A stretch of DNA of 64,000 bases from the NCBI RefSeq assembly GCF_001019715.1, contig NZ_BBXJ01000001.1:930001-994000 (forward strand), read 5' to 3'. This stretch comes from Rodentibacter caecimuris (GTDB lineage Bacteria > Pseudomonadota > Gammaproteobacteria > Enterobacterales > Pasteurellaceae). The translations under genes were made by a program, and so were the position numbers. The first letter of the stretch is position 1, and every line of letters begins with the position of its first letter. Below, in pieces: positions 52,685 to 61,670 of this stretch. The notes under the pieces were generated by a model. It was given only the letters and a program-made list of their open reading frames with translations, did no database searches and was not told the DNA's origin.

Positions 52685-54952
52685 TTAACGAAATAATTTA
52701 AATGTGATTGCTACGCTAAACAATACGCCGATACTGACGGTTAACCCAAACATCGCCACCGCAGGGGTAGAACTAATACCCAATAACATAAAGGAAATCA
52801 AGGTAGTAAATGCGGTTAATAATACAGCAATCCGCTTATTAGATAAAGGTTCTTGAGCAGTTTGCATATAGGCGGTGTAATCCACGCCAATAGCGGAAAC
52901 GAGCAACAGACCGAATAGTGAAAACAGTCCTATCGACAAACCGAGCCAACCGAAAACAGCAATCGTCATTACAATGGCAAGTAGTGCGGGTAACAACATC
53001 ATCACGCCACGTTTTACCCCCCAAAACCGCCACAATAAAATGCCCGCCAAAACAAAAGAAAGCAGTTTCAGCCATGCCGCCTGATTGCGGGTATGTTCAA
53101 AGGATACATTTAAGTGAGCGCGTTTGTCTTGCCAAAAAATATCTTTGCCATTGGCAAATTGTTCGGCTGATTGACCCGCTTTTAAATTCACCCTCACTAG
53201 GCTTGCAACCTGATTACCTTCCAACTTGCCTAAATAAAACCCTTGCCAACCTTGCCCTATCTGTGTTTGTAACGCTTCCTTTAAAGATACCGTTTTAGCA
53301 GTTTTTAACTGCCGAACAGCTTGCCCAATCTCACTGTTCGACACACCAATTTGCGCCATAACGGCATAACTTTCTGGTGGTAATTCGGTTAGTTTTTCTG
53401 CCCATACCTGTTGTTGTTCTTTTGACATTACCCATTGTGAAAGAGCTTGGAATGCAATGCCTTGTTGAGATAATTGTTCTGTCAGTTTGTTCTCTTTTCG
53501 CAACAGTTTTTCATCATCGGGGGCGATCACTAACAAGTATTGACTACTTAAGTTCCCCCCCGTTAATTGAGCAATTTGTTGAGCTTCCTTCAACATCTTG
53601 TCCGGTAAGACAACCCATTGACGAATATCGTCTTTCCATTGAGTTTGGTAAATGCCCGCAACGGAAAAAAGCACCAAAAACAATATCATTATTTTATGGA
53701 AAGGTTGGCTAAAAAATCGATCTAAAACTGACCGCACTTTGATCCAACACATAGAAGGGGGCTTGACTTGCCAATGTTGAAATAAGTTCGGCAAAATAAA
53801 CATTGTCGTTAACATCGCCCCAACTAATGCCACCATCGAAAATAATGCCGTTTGTTTTAAAATCGGTAAATGGGTAAAACCAAGCAATGCATAACCTACA
53901 AAGGTAATCAGTAAACTCATCAAAAAAGTAAAACGTAGCGAACGCATTGCCTGCATACCTTGCCAATTTGACGCAAACAAGGAAGAGGCAAGCCAGTGCA
54001 ATGGGAAATCAATTAGTACGCCCACAAGGCTCGTACCAATTACAATGGTGAGAATATGCACCTGACCAAAACCTAAAATCACCCCACATAACCCACTTAG
54101 CATACCGACTAAGATCGGTAAAAATAACCATACAATTCGCCATGTTCGGAATACAAATAGCAATAACATCAGTGTTAAAGAAATACCTAATACACTCATC
54201 ACACTGCTTTCGGTTTCTGCTTTTTGTTGGGCATCTGCGGTAAATAGGGCAGCACCGGTTACTAAAAATGTGGCTTGTTTTGCTTCTGCCAAGAGGCGAT
54301 TTTCGCCCACCATATTTAATAAGGTGTGGACAGGTTTTATTGTTTCAGCTTGAGCCAATTCGCCACGCAATAGCACCCAAGTCATGCCATCTTGCTCGGT
54401 GTAAAGCATACCGTTATCCATATTCCACTGCATCGCAATGGCTGACGAGTTAAACACAAAACGTCCAAAGCCCAGCCAATCTTGTTCTAATGGCAATAAA
54501 TTTGCTTTCTCGAATGGGTTTAAGATCTGCTCGGCGTAATGCTGAAAATAAGTTTCAGGTTGTTCAACCAACTGCTTACGCACTGAGGCAGGCAATGTGG
54601 CAAACTTCAATAAATTAAGTTCTTGTTGTAAAGCGGGTAAATCAGGTTGGATGTTGTCATTAATTTGCGAAAATAGATCACTTGCTTGCCATTGTCGGAC
54701 AATCTCTGTCGCTAACTGAAAGGCTTGCTCTGCATCCTGATGACCAACCATTGCAATTAGCTGTTGGTTAAAACGGGTTTCTTGTTTTTGATCGGCTTGG
54801 ATTTGAATAGACTGCCAACTTTGCTCTTCAGGTAACAAAGTACGCAGATCCGTTTGCAGCCAGTTTCCTTGACAAATGAGAAAGGTAAACAAGCCACAAA
54901 CAGTAAGTAAGAAAAAAGTTGAAAGAACAGAAAGAGCGGTTGATTTTTTCAT
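52685..54952 (-). CDS. MMPL/RND-family exporter of the aryl polyene cluster
   Basis: 755 residues. Two halves each with an extracytoplasmic domain and a group of membrane segments: first TM at about 8-30, then SVLGISLTLMLLLFVFRTW onward, and a second group near the C-terminus (LFSLFGLLLVSAIGVDYTAYM, LLTAFTTLISFMLLG, VSIGVLFSVAITF). GIDYTAYM/VDYTAYM-type Asp in TM4/10 region suggests proton coupling. The family exports lipids; in aryl polyene clusters this gene (ApeM-like) is assumed to move the polyene lipid from the inner membrane. The LolA-like gene lies 12 bp upstream. Confidence 0.88.
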   Translation of the reverse strand: MKKSTALSVLSTFFLLTVCGLFTFLICQGNWLQTDLRTLLPEEQSWQSIQIQADQKQETRFNQQLIAMVGHQDAEQAFQLATEIVRQWQASDLFSQINDNIQPDLPALQQELNLLKFATLPASVRKQLVEQPETYFQHYAEQILNPFEKANLLPLEQDWLGFGRFVFNSSAIAMQWNMDNGMLYTEQDGMTWVLLRGELAQAETIKPVHTLLNMVGENRLLAEAKQATFLVTGAALFTADAQQKAETESSVMSVLGISLTLMLLLFVFRTWRIVWLFLPILVGMLSGLCGVILGFGQVHILTIVIGTSLVGVLIDFPLHWLASSLFASNWQGMQAMRSLRFTFLMSLLITFVGYALLGFTHLPILKQTALFSMVALVGAMLTTMFILPNLFQHWQVKPPSMCWIKVRSVLDRFFSQPFHKIMILFLVLFSVAGIYQTQWKDDIRQWVVLPDKMLKEAQQIAQLTGGNLSSQYLLVIAPDDEKLLRKENKLTEQLSQQGIAFQALSQWVMSKEQQQVWAEKLTELPPESYAVMAQIGVSNSEIGQAVRQLKTAKTVSLKEALQTQIGQGWQGFYLGKLEGNQVASLVRVNLKAGQSAEQFANGKDIFWQDKRAHLNVSFEHTRNQAAWLKLLSFVLAGILLWRFWGVKRGVMMLLPALLAIVMTIAVFGWLGLSIGLFSLFGLLLVSAIGVDYTAYMQTAQEPLSNKRIAVLLTAFTTLISFMLLGISSTPAVAMFGLTVSIGVLFSVAITFKLFR

Positions 54953-54964
54953 TAAATTTGCAAA

Positions 54965-55552
54965 TTATTCCAATGCCTGACGGACAAAATCTGCCAAAGG
55001 CTGATTAATTCGATTATTTTTAAACGTGATGTCAGTTCTATCGCCCTGAGTTTCATCAAGCTGAATTCTTTTCACTACCTCATTACCTTGAATTGTGATC
55101 TGATTAAAGATCTGTTTCATCAATAGGGAGTCCGGCGTTAGCGTGACTTTCCATTGTTCTGTCGTACCGCTTAATGCCAGTTTAAACTGCGTCTTCAACC
55201 CATTCACATCCCCCGAAAGCAAGCCTAAAAAAAGTCGGATTTGCTCTGCTTGCCCTAATTTGCCATTATTGATCCATTGCTTGCCGTTCCACTGCATAAT
55301 GCCCTTTTCGGTCACTCGAAGTTGGATGGGGAAGGGTTTTTCCATTTGCCATAACAACCCTTTATTTGCCACAAGCGTAAATTCCCCTTCAGTTATAATC
55401 GGGCGACTGAGAGCTTTAAGATGGCGTTCTTGCACAAAATCGCCTTGTACACTTTGTGGTTTTTGCAGCTGACTGATTAAATCTTGCTCTGAAAAACCAT
55501 ACGACCAAGTGCTTATCAATAAGCCCAAGAGAAAAATAATTTTCTTCATCAT
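54965..55552 (-). CDS. LolA-like outer-membrane lipid carrier protein
   Basis: 195 residues. Signal peptide MMKKIIFLLGLLISTWSYGF, then SEQDLISQLQKPQSVQGDFVQ, RPIITEGEFTLVANKGLLWQ and PDSLLMKQIFNQITIQGNEV, typical of the LolA-related proteins (DUF1571/LolA superfamily) in aryl polyene clusters. Periplasmic carrier that likely takes the product from the MMPL exporter to the DUF3261 lipoprotein. Overlaps the thioesterase gene by ATGA. Confidence 0.87.
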   Translation of the reverse strand: MMKKIIFLLGLLISTWSYGFSEQDLISQLQKPQSVQGDFVQERHLKALSRPIITEGEFTLVANKGLLWQMEKPFPIQLRVTEKGIMQWNGKQWINNGKLGQAEQIRLFLGLLSGDVNGLKTQFKLALSGTTEQWKVTLTPDSLLMKQIFNQITIQGNEVVKRIQLDETQGDRTDITFKNNRINQPLADFVRQALE

Positions 55553-55992
55553 CTTTGCTCCGCTTTAAAACTCGGGTGACTTTCAACCGCACTTCGCCAA
55601 CAGTTCGGCGTTTGGAATTGCATTTCTCCGCTTGCGATTTCCACCGCTACTTGAGTGGTACTCGCCGTGGTGAGTTTTTTTCCTGAAAGGGCATCGCGGA
55701 TGACATAATCAATGCGAAGACTGCTCTCATATTCAACTAGGTTCAGCTCAATACGGATTTTTTGGCGAAATAAGGCAGGACGAACATATTTCACGTTCAA
55801 CTGCACAATCGGCCAAGCGTAACCTTGGTTTTTCATCACATCGTAGGTGTAATGAATTTCTTCCAATAAAGCACAACGAGCCATTTCTAAATATTTGACG
55901 TAATGTCCGTGCCACATAATATCCATCGAATCCACATCAAAAAATTGAATATCGTATTCGGAAACGTGGTAGCAGAAAATGTGTTTTTTCAT
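55549..55992 (-). CDS. Hotdog acyl-CoA thioesterase (ApeK-like)
   Basis: 147 residues. HVSEYDIQFFDVDSMDIMWH followed by GHYVKYLEMARCALLEEI is the 4HBT-type active-site region (Asp before the HGHYVKY helix). Fold and size fit acyl-CoA/ACP thioesterases such as YbgC. It may release the polyene acid from its carrier or edit mis-primed carriers. It overlaps the acyltransferase gene by ATGA upstream and LolA by ATGA downstream. Confidence 0.87.
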   Translation of the reverse strand: MKKHIFCYHVSEYDIQFFDVDSMDIMWHGHYVKYLEMARCALLEEIHYTYDVMKNQGYAWPIVQLNVKYVRPALFRQKIRIELNLVEYESSLRIDYVIRDALSGKKLTTASTTQVAVEIASGEMQFQTPNCWRSAVESHPSFKAEQR

Positions 55993-56927
55993 TCGGATTT
56001 TTTCCAGAAATCGTAAAAATTAAACCAAAGAAGCGGGTTGGCTTCACATTCTTTGGCAAGGCAATCGGCATATTGTTGCATAGCTTGTCGAATGTTTTCT
56101 TCCCGTTCTTTTCCACGCCCCGTAATTTGCGGGCAAAAACGGCGTAATTTCAAGCGGTAACGCCCTTGTTCTTTTAAACAAAAAACGGTATTGATCGGGG
56201 CTTTTAACAGTGAGGCTAAAAACCATACCCCTTGCGGAAAATCGGCTTCTTGCCCGAGAAAATTAATTTTCGCCATTTTATCGCCCCGCACCGGAATACG
56301 ATCCGCCGCAATAGCAATCCACTCGCCACGTTCCAAGCGTTCGTGCAGCTCTAGCATTTTTTGTGCATCTAAATCTTCCACTTGAATCAGTGATAATTCG
56401 CTTGCTCCCGCTTTCACTAAAGCTCGATTAAAGGCTTCTGCGTGACGGCTATGTACTAATACATTCAAGCGAAAATTTGGGTGATGTCCATCGCCCACTA
56501 AAGAACGACATACTTCAATGTTACCGAAATGGGAACAAACGAGTAATTGTCCGCGATGCTGGTGGCTTGCACGAATATCTTGATAAAGGTTATCCGCATC
56601 ATCAACGGTTAAATCTTTATAAGTCATTTTATGTTGCCATACTGCAAAGCGATCGGTAATTGATTCGCCAAAAGCTAAAAATTGTCGAAAAACCGAGAAC
56701 GTAGGGAGTTTTACCTTTGGATAATTCCGGCTAAGATTATATTGATAAGTGCGGATATTCTTACGGGTGTTTTTTGATGTGGCAAAAAAATAACACACCA
56801 CAAAAAAGGTCACGACACGAATAGCAAATAACGGTAAATACTGCACAATTAAGCGGGTAAGATTTAAGAAAAAATGATTACCACGCTCCTGCTGCTTCGC
56901 CCAATGCTGCGAGTGTTGCTCACTCAT
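55989..56927 (-). CDS. LpxL-like acyltransferase of the aryl polyene cluster
   Basis: 312 residues from the ATG at 56927, which overlaps the glycosyltransferase stop as ATGA and has AGGA eight bases upstream. A hydrophobic segment (AIRVVTFFVVCYFFATSK, about 35-55) precedes the acyltransferase motifs LLVCSHFGNIEVCRSL (HFGN, catalytic His) and IAIAADRIPVRGDKM. The HtrB/LpxL family transfers acyl chains to a lipid sugar or glycerolipid. It probably attaches the polyene to a lipid carrier. In several other clusters I recall this domain fused to the glycosyltransferase next to it. Confidence 0.85.
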   Translation of the reverse strand: MSEQHSQHWAKQQERGNHFFLNLTRLIVQYLPLFAIRVVTFFVVCYFFATSKNTRKNIRTYQYNLSRNYPKVKLPTFSVFRQFLAFGESITDRFAVWQHKMTYKDLTVDDADNLYQDIRASHQHRGQLLVCSHFGNIEVCRSLVGDGHHPNFRLNVLVHSRHAEAFNRALVKAGASELSLIQVEDLDAQKMLELHERLERGEWIAIAADRIPVRGDKMAKINFLGQEADFPQGVWFLASLLKAPINTVFCLKEQGRYRLKLRRFCPQITGRGKEREENIRQAMQQYADCLAKECEANPLLWFNFYDFWKKSE

Positions 56928-57646
56928 AGTGGTTTTCCTGTCAACCAACGGGCTAACATACCGAAGAAAAGTTTGGTATGCATTTTGCTAATCAGCCAGT
57001 TATCTGCCCACGCCCGAAAATGTGATACGCCTCCCTGCTCATAATGCACCGACGTATCTACCCAAATAAGTGGAATTTGATACCAATGAGCTTTAATCAG
57101 AATTTCAATATCGAAATCCATTCTATCTCCAAGCGGTTCATTTTTGAGTAAATTTTGCAAAGTCTTGAGCGGGTAAAGGCGAAAACCGCACATTCCGTCT
57201 TTAATATCAAAAGAATGGGTATGAATGACATTCCAAAAATCCGTAATTTTACGTCCATAAAGGCGGGATTTGGGGACATCATCGCTGTAAATCGGGCGAC
57301 CACAAATAAGTGCGGTGGGATTTTTTTGCATTTTTTCCAGCATTATTTTTACATCGGCAAGATCATGTTGCCCGTCTGCATCAGCTTGTACGACATAATC
57401 AAATCCCATTTCTACGGCATATTTAAAACCACTTTTCATTGCCGCCCCTTTGCCGCCATTTTGTGAACGAAAATAAACAGAAACATCTTGTCTATTTTGT
57501 AGGGTTTGTAAGGTTGCTTGCTGTTCGACAGTCGAACCATCATCCACGACCAATACAGGTAAGCCAAGATCTAAAAACTGTTTCACCACATTGCAAATAG
57601 TGCCTGAGTGATTGTAGTGAGGGATTACCGCCAGTACCTTATGCAT
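56924..57646 (-). CDS. Family 2 glycosyltransferase
   Basis: 240 residues. The GT2 start VLAVIPHYNHSGTICNVVKQFL with VLVVDDGSTVEQ and the metal-binding VQADADGQHDLADVK identify a dolichol-phosphate-mannose-synthase-like glycosyltransferase. It has no extended membrane region. It probably forms part of the lipid head group in the aryl polyene product. It overlaps the acyl ligase gene by TAATG, and the acyltransferase gene downstream by ATGA. Confidence 0.88.
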   Translation of the reverse strand: MHKVLAVIPHYNHSGTICNVVKQFLDLGLPVLVVDDGSTVEQQATLQTLQNRQDVSVYFRSQNGGKGAAMKSGFKYAVEMGFDYVVQADADGQHDLADVKIMLEKMQKNPTALICGRPIYSDDVPKSRLYGRKITDFWNVIHTHSFDIKDGMCGFRLYPLKTLQNLLKNEPLGDRMDFDIEILIKAHWYQIPLIWVDTSVHYEQGGVSHFRAWADNWLISKMHTKLFFGMLARWLTGKPL

Positions 57647-58953
57647 TACAAGTTATCGTCCTGTTGAGTGAGAAAAATTTGGTTAAAATCCAAACGACTG
57701 ATTTTAGATTGGCTATTACGTGGTAGCTGTTGAGTGAAACGCCAAAACCGAGGAATACCGGCCATTTCTTGCGATTGCATTAGAAAATGACGGTGTTGTT
57801 CAATCAAGGCAACTCGTCCTTGTTGATGATAAACACGAATGCCTTCTTCCGTTAAGGCTACCCAAGCAGCAGGGCGTGCTTTCTTCGGGTGTGGGGCAAT
57901 GTAGCAATCTGCGACCAAAGGTTGTTGGAGTAAATGCTGCTCAATACTGACGAGCGAAATTCGCTTATCACCAAACTTGATAATGCGATCAATCCGCCCC
58001 AGTAGTTTAAATTGTTCACCGTAAAATTCTGCCGCATCGGCGGTTTGTTCCCGCTGATTAAGCCATTGGGAATCCACCCACAATGCGCCCTGTTCATTCA
58101 ATCCCACTTGAGTAAATGGGGTTGGGCGCCAAAGTCCATCGTCAGCCCGAAAAGCAATCGCGCCGGTTTCCGTACTACCATAGCACTCCACCACGGTTGT
58201 GTTGAGTTTTTCCCGTAAAGCATTGCCCACGTGAATAGGCAATACGCCACCTGCTGAAATGATGCCGGCAAGATTAAAATCAGCAAAACGTGAGTCAGCC
58301 GTATTTAAGTGGTTTAATAACGCAGGACTGCTGATCCAAAGACATTTTTTGGCATATAGACTCTCCGCGATCATATATTCAGGATAAGGCAACTGTTGAC
58401 GACCAATTGTCCAGCCCATCGCTAACGGCAGCATAATGCGATAAGACAATCCATAATGATGTTGTGCGGAAACGCTTGAAACGATGTGAAAATCCGGCGT
58501 GTTAAAAGGGATAGAAGAGACGATCGCTTGTGATTCAATCCACATTTGTTGTGCCGTTTTACATAGAATTTTGGGTTCGCCACTGCTACCTGAAGTCTTC
58601 AACCAAATTTCCGTTTGATTTTCTTTATCAAAGAGCGGTCGGTTTTCGCTAACTTTTTGCAAAATTCCGTAAGTTTCAAACCGCTTGTCATCAAATAAAA
58701 AATCACTATGCTCGGCGATCCACTGTTGGTTTTCCGGCAATAAGTTAGGCGGAAGTAAAATTCGAACATTGGCATTAAAACAAGCCAATATAGCACAAGC
58801 AAAACTGGCAGCATCATCAAACCAAAATGCCACCGAATGTACATTATCTTGTTTAAGTTGTGCGGTAATTTGTTGTGAGCGTTCGGCAAAATCCTGCCAT
58901 TTCCACTCAGGGTTTAATGCAATTAAGGTGTTAGGCGTAAAATTATTTTTCAT
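57646..58953 (-). CDS. apeH: AMP-dependent acyl/aryl ligase without dehydratase domain
   Basis: 435 residues of the adenylate-forming superfamily. The A3-like loop is LKTSGSSGEPKILC (about 120-133); later motifs include VECYGSTETGAIAFR and the hinge/A8 region FKLLGRIDRIIKFGDKRI. The family ligase ApeH activates an aryl acid such as 4-hydroxybenzoate and loads the carrier protein. Here a second ligase, at 59498, is fused to a dehydratase domain, so specialisation of the pair is likely. It overlaps the membrane protein gene upstream by 11 bases and is coupled to the glycosyltransferase by TAATG. Confidence 0.83.
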   Translation of the reverse strand: MKNNFTPNTLIALNPEWKWQDFAERSQQITAQLKQDNVHSVAFWFDDAASFACAILACFNANVRILLPPNLLPENQQWIAEHSDFLFDDKRFETYGILQKVSENRPLFDKENQTEIWLKTSGSSGEPKILCKTAQQMWIESQAIVSSIPFNTPDFHIVSSVSAQHHYGLSYRIMLPLAMGWTIGRQQLPYPEYMIAESLYAKKCLWISSPALLNHLNTADSRFADFNLAGIISAGGVLPIHVGNALREKLNTTVVECYGSTETGAIAFRADDGLWRPTPFTQVGLNEQGALWVDSQWLNQREQTADAAEFYGEQFKLLGRIDRIIKFGDKRISLVSIEQHLLQQPLVADCYIAPHPKKARPAAWVALTEEGIRVYHQQGRVALIEQHRHFLMQSQEMAGIPRFWRFTQQLPRNSQSKISRLDFNQIFLTQQDDNL

Positions 58954-59491
58954 AATGCTTCTTCATATATTGGCGGACAATCCATTCTCCCGCCATTAAT
59001 ATGCCCATTAAAAGATACGAAATGAAACCGTTATATAATGCCCAATAATCAAGTAAATTGGAATAAATCGTAATACTTGAAATCGCAATGTTGAAGATAA
59101 AAAAGCCGCACCAAATCAGGGTAACATTACGGGTATAACGTACACCTTTTTCACTCAGGTTCGGGGTTTGCATACGGGCAAAACGTTCAATGATGGTTTG
59201 TTTTTGCCATAAACTTGTGCCGAAAATAACCAACATCAAGCCGTTTATCATAATCGGATAACCATACATCATCTCATCGGTGCGGGTGATACCGACAATC
59301 ATCAGTAATATGGCAATACCCCACGAGAAATACCGCATAGCAGTTTGTTCGTAAATCCCTTTTAATCCCCAAAAAAAGCCGATAATAAAAGGCAGTAAAA
59401 CCAAAACCTGTGAACTTTCTCCCCATAACCAATAAATCGGATAAGCAAGACTAGCAAAAAATAAAACTAAATTGATAATGGCTTTCATCAA
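58943..59491 (-). CDS. COG4648-type membrane protein of the aryl polyene cluster
   Basis: 182 residues with about six hydrophobic segments (for example LVLFFASLAYPIYWLWGES, VLVLLPFIIGFFWGLKG, YNGFISYLLMGILMAGEW). It matches the inner-membrane proteins (ApeG-like) that accompany the ligase in aryl polyene clusters. Function unknown; a scaffold for the membrane-bound polyene synthase is a reasonable guess. Seven bases separate it from the ligase-dehydratase gene upstream. Confidence 0.82.
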   Translation of the reverse strand: MMKAIINLVLFFASLAYPIYWLWGESSQVLVLLPFIIGFFWGLKGIYEQTAMRYFSWGIAILLMIVGITRTDEMMYGYPIMINGLMLVIFGTSLWQKQTIIERFARMQTPNLSEKGVRYTRNVTLIWCGFFIFNIAISSITIYSNLLDYWALYNGFISYLLMGILMAGEWIVRQYMKKHYEK

Positions 59492-59497
59492 AACCGC

Positions 59498-61150
59498 CTA
59501 ATTTACCAACACCGCCACGCCACTACAGCATACCTCATTTTCAGTGGTGAGTTGGAAAACTACCTTGCCTTTGGCTTCATCCCATTTGAGGTTTAATGTA
59601 AATTGATCCGCCGGACGAAGAAATTTTTGGAACTTTAATTTATCAAGGTGTGAACACGTGTAGTGTTGTGGCACAAGTTTTGCTATTTGCTCAAAGATCC
59701 ATTGTAATTCCACCACACCCGGTACAAGTGGAAATTCAGAGAAATGATCTTTCAAGTAAACCAAGTCTAACGGTACTTTACCCATAGCCTGAAATATATT
59801 GCCCTCACATTTTTCTTCTAGCCAAATAGGCTCTTTGCAATCTTCTAAGAAAGTGCGGTTAAATGCCAGTTTATTTATTTTTGATTGGGTATTACGAGGT
59901 AAAGTATCGGTAAAACGCCAAAAACGTGGAATAGCCGCCTCTTCCTGAGAATATTTAAGACTGGTTTTTAAGATCCGAACCAATGCCCGATGACCTTTTT
60001 CACGCAGAAATGCGATGCCCTCCCAGTTCAATTCAACCCAAGATGCTAAGCGTTTTTTTTCTGGATGCTCTGCAATATAACAATCACTTACCCAGTTGTG
60101 CTGAATTAATGTATTTTCTACGTTAATCAAAGAAATGCGTTTATCTCCAATTTTCACAATCCGATCGGAACGCCCCAGTAAGAGAAAACCACTATTTTCA
60201 AACTTCACGACATCAGCGGTTTGTTCTCGTTGGGAAAGCCAACTTCCCTCAATCCATAATTCCCCTTGCTCATTGGTGCCAAGCCGACTTTCAGGTAAAG
60301 ATTGCCATAAACCGATATCTTCACGGATAGCGATTGGCCCGGTCTCTGTACTGCCGTAAATTTCAACAAGCGGTACATAACGACGGATAGTTTGCGATAA
60401 ATCTTCCGCCAACATACCGCCCGATGAAATAAGACCAATTACACTTTGTGGCAATTTAGCTTGCTTCCATTCCATACTTGCTAACATTGACGGGCTACTC
60501 ACCACCACAGCTGATTTGCATTGCTTCGCTTGCACAAAAATACATTCCGGATAAAACTGTTGAATGCGCCCAATTCGCCAACCTTTTACCAATGCCATCA
60601 GAATATGTACGGTTAAACCGTAAATATGCTGAATACTCACAGTGCTAATCACCGTAGTGGCATTGCCATTTGCAAAAGGTAAGGTTTGCGCAAGCACATT
60701 AGCCCCGAGCCACATTTGCTGTGCAGTTTTAACAATAGTTTTTGCCTCCCCCGTACTCCCCGAGGTTTTTAACCAAATTTCGGTTTGATTGTTGAAATCA
60801 AAGAGCGGTCGATTTTGTGTAGTTTTTTGAAAAGGGGGCGATGCAAATTCATCAAATTGAAAGGCGTTCTCTAATTCTCCTTCGCGATCGGTAATCCAAC
60901 ATTGAGCATGCTGATTGACCCATTGAATACTTTCTTCGGTAAAATTAGATGGAAATAATATACGAACATTAGCATGCCATGCACCGAGTAATAGGCAAGC
61001 CAACTTAGCACCATCTTCCATCCAAACGGCAATAGAATGAAATTGGCGGATGCTGAGCTCCGCAGAAATCTGCAAGGCTCGTTGCTCAAAATCCGCATAA
61101 GTCCAAGCCGGTTGATTGGCAACGAGATCTGAAGGGAGATAGGCTAACAT
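59498..61150 (-). CDS. AMP ligase fused to a hotdog dehydratase domain
   Basis: 550 residues. The first 435 residues are an acyl/aryl ligase much like the one at 57646: loop WLKTSGSTGEAKTIVK, EIYGSTETGPIAIRED and LLLGRSDRIVKIGDKRISL. The extra C-terminal part (about 450-550: VPLDLVYLKDHFSEFPLVPG with the VELQWIFEQI helix) is a FabZ/ApeI-like hotdog dehydratase (HFSEFPLVPG contains the catalytic His). Fusion of ligase and dehydratase is unusual relative to the separate apeH and apeI of other clusters that I recall. It should load the starter onto the ACP and dehydrate during elongation. Coupled by one-base overlap with the ACP gene (61150). Confidence 0.82.
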   Translation of the reverse strand: MLAYLPSDLVANQPAWTYADFEQRALQISAELSIRQFHSIAVWMEDGAKLACLLLGAWHANVRILFPSNFTEESIQWVNQHAQCWITDREGELENAFQFDEFASPPFQKTTQNRPLFDFNNQTEIWLKTSGSTGEAKTIVKTAQQMWLGANVLAQTLPFANGNATTVISTVSIQHIYGLTVHILMALVKGWRIGRIQQFYPECIFVQAKQCKSAVVVSSPSMLASMEWKQAKLPQSVIGLISSGGMLAEDLSQTIRRYVPLVEIYGSTETGPIAIREDIGLWQSLPESRLGTNEQGELWIEGSWLSQREQTADVVKFENSGFLLLGRSDRIVKIGDKRISLINVENTLIQHNWVSDCYIAEHPEKKRLASWVELNWEGIAFLREKGHRALVRILKTSLKYSQEEAAIPRFWRFTDTLPRNTQSKINKLAFNRTFLEDCKEPIWLEEKCEGNIFQAMGKVPLDLVYLKDHFSEFPLVPGVVELQWIFEQIAKLVPQHYTCSHLDKLKFQKFLRPADQFTLNLKWDEAKGKVVFQLTTENEVCCSGVAVLVN

Positions 61151-61404
61151 TACACAGAGTTTTGTTGTTTTAACACTGCTTGCACCACATCGTCTACGGT
61201 ACGCACATTGCGAAAATCTTCTGCCTGTAATTTATGCCCCGTTTTTCGTTTGATATGATCAATCAAGTCAATCGCATCAATGCTGTCAATCTCTAACTCT
61301 TCATAAAGATTGGTTTCCGGTTTAATTCGCTCCGGTTCAATTTCAAACAGCGATTGAAGTGCTTCGCTGAGTAAATCTCTGATTTCTTGTTCAGTCACAA
61401 TCAA
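61150..61404 (-). CDS. apeF: Acyl carrier protein (ApeF-like)
   Basis: 84 residues. Ser41 in LEIDSIDAIDLIDHI is the phosphopantetheine site. The region EEIRDLLSEAL and FEIEPERIKPETNLYEELE is standard for ACPs. It carries the growing polyene or the aryl starter. Overlaps the next ACP by ATGA and shares its last base with the ligase start. Confidence 0.9.
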   Translation of the reverse strand: MIVTEQEIRDLLSEALQSLFEIEPERIKPETNLYEELEIDSIDAIDLIDHIKRKTGHKLQAEDFRNVRTVDDVVQAVLKQQNSV

Positions 61405-61670
61405 ACTTCCCCTTTTTTACTACGAATAAATTGTGCCAGTGTTGCAACACTTTCAAAATGTTCACGTAATTGATTTTGTTCGCTATCCAACTGCAAACCA
61501 AATGTTTTTTGTACCGCCAAACCTAATTCAAGTGCATCCACCGAATCAAGTCCTAAACCCTCATCAGAAAATAATACCGTATTGTCTTCGATATCATTTA
61601 TAGAAACATCTTCTAGTGCGAGACTATCAATAATTAGTTGTTTAAGTTGCTGTTCGAGTGTCATTTTCAT
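61401..61670 (-). CDS. apeE: Acyl carrier protein (ApeE-like)
   Basis: 89 residues. Ser43 in GLGLDSVDALELGLAV is the phosphopantetheine site. It is the first of two tandem ACP genes in the minus-strand operon. Its start lies inside the end of the acyltransferase gene. Division of labour between the two ACPs (starter and elongation) is known for aryl polyene systems. Confidence 0.9.
   Translation of the reverse strand: MKMTLEQQLKQLIIDSLALEDVSINDIEDNTVLFSDEGLGLDSVDALELGLAVQKTFGLQLDSEQNQLREHFESVATLAQFIRSKKGEV

Noticed and set aside
53709-53966. Short frames inside the MMPL exporter gene on either strand
   Set aside because: All are shadows of the 755-residue exporter reading frame.
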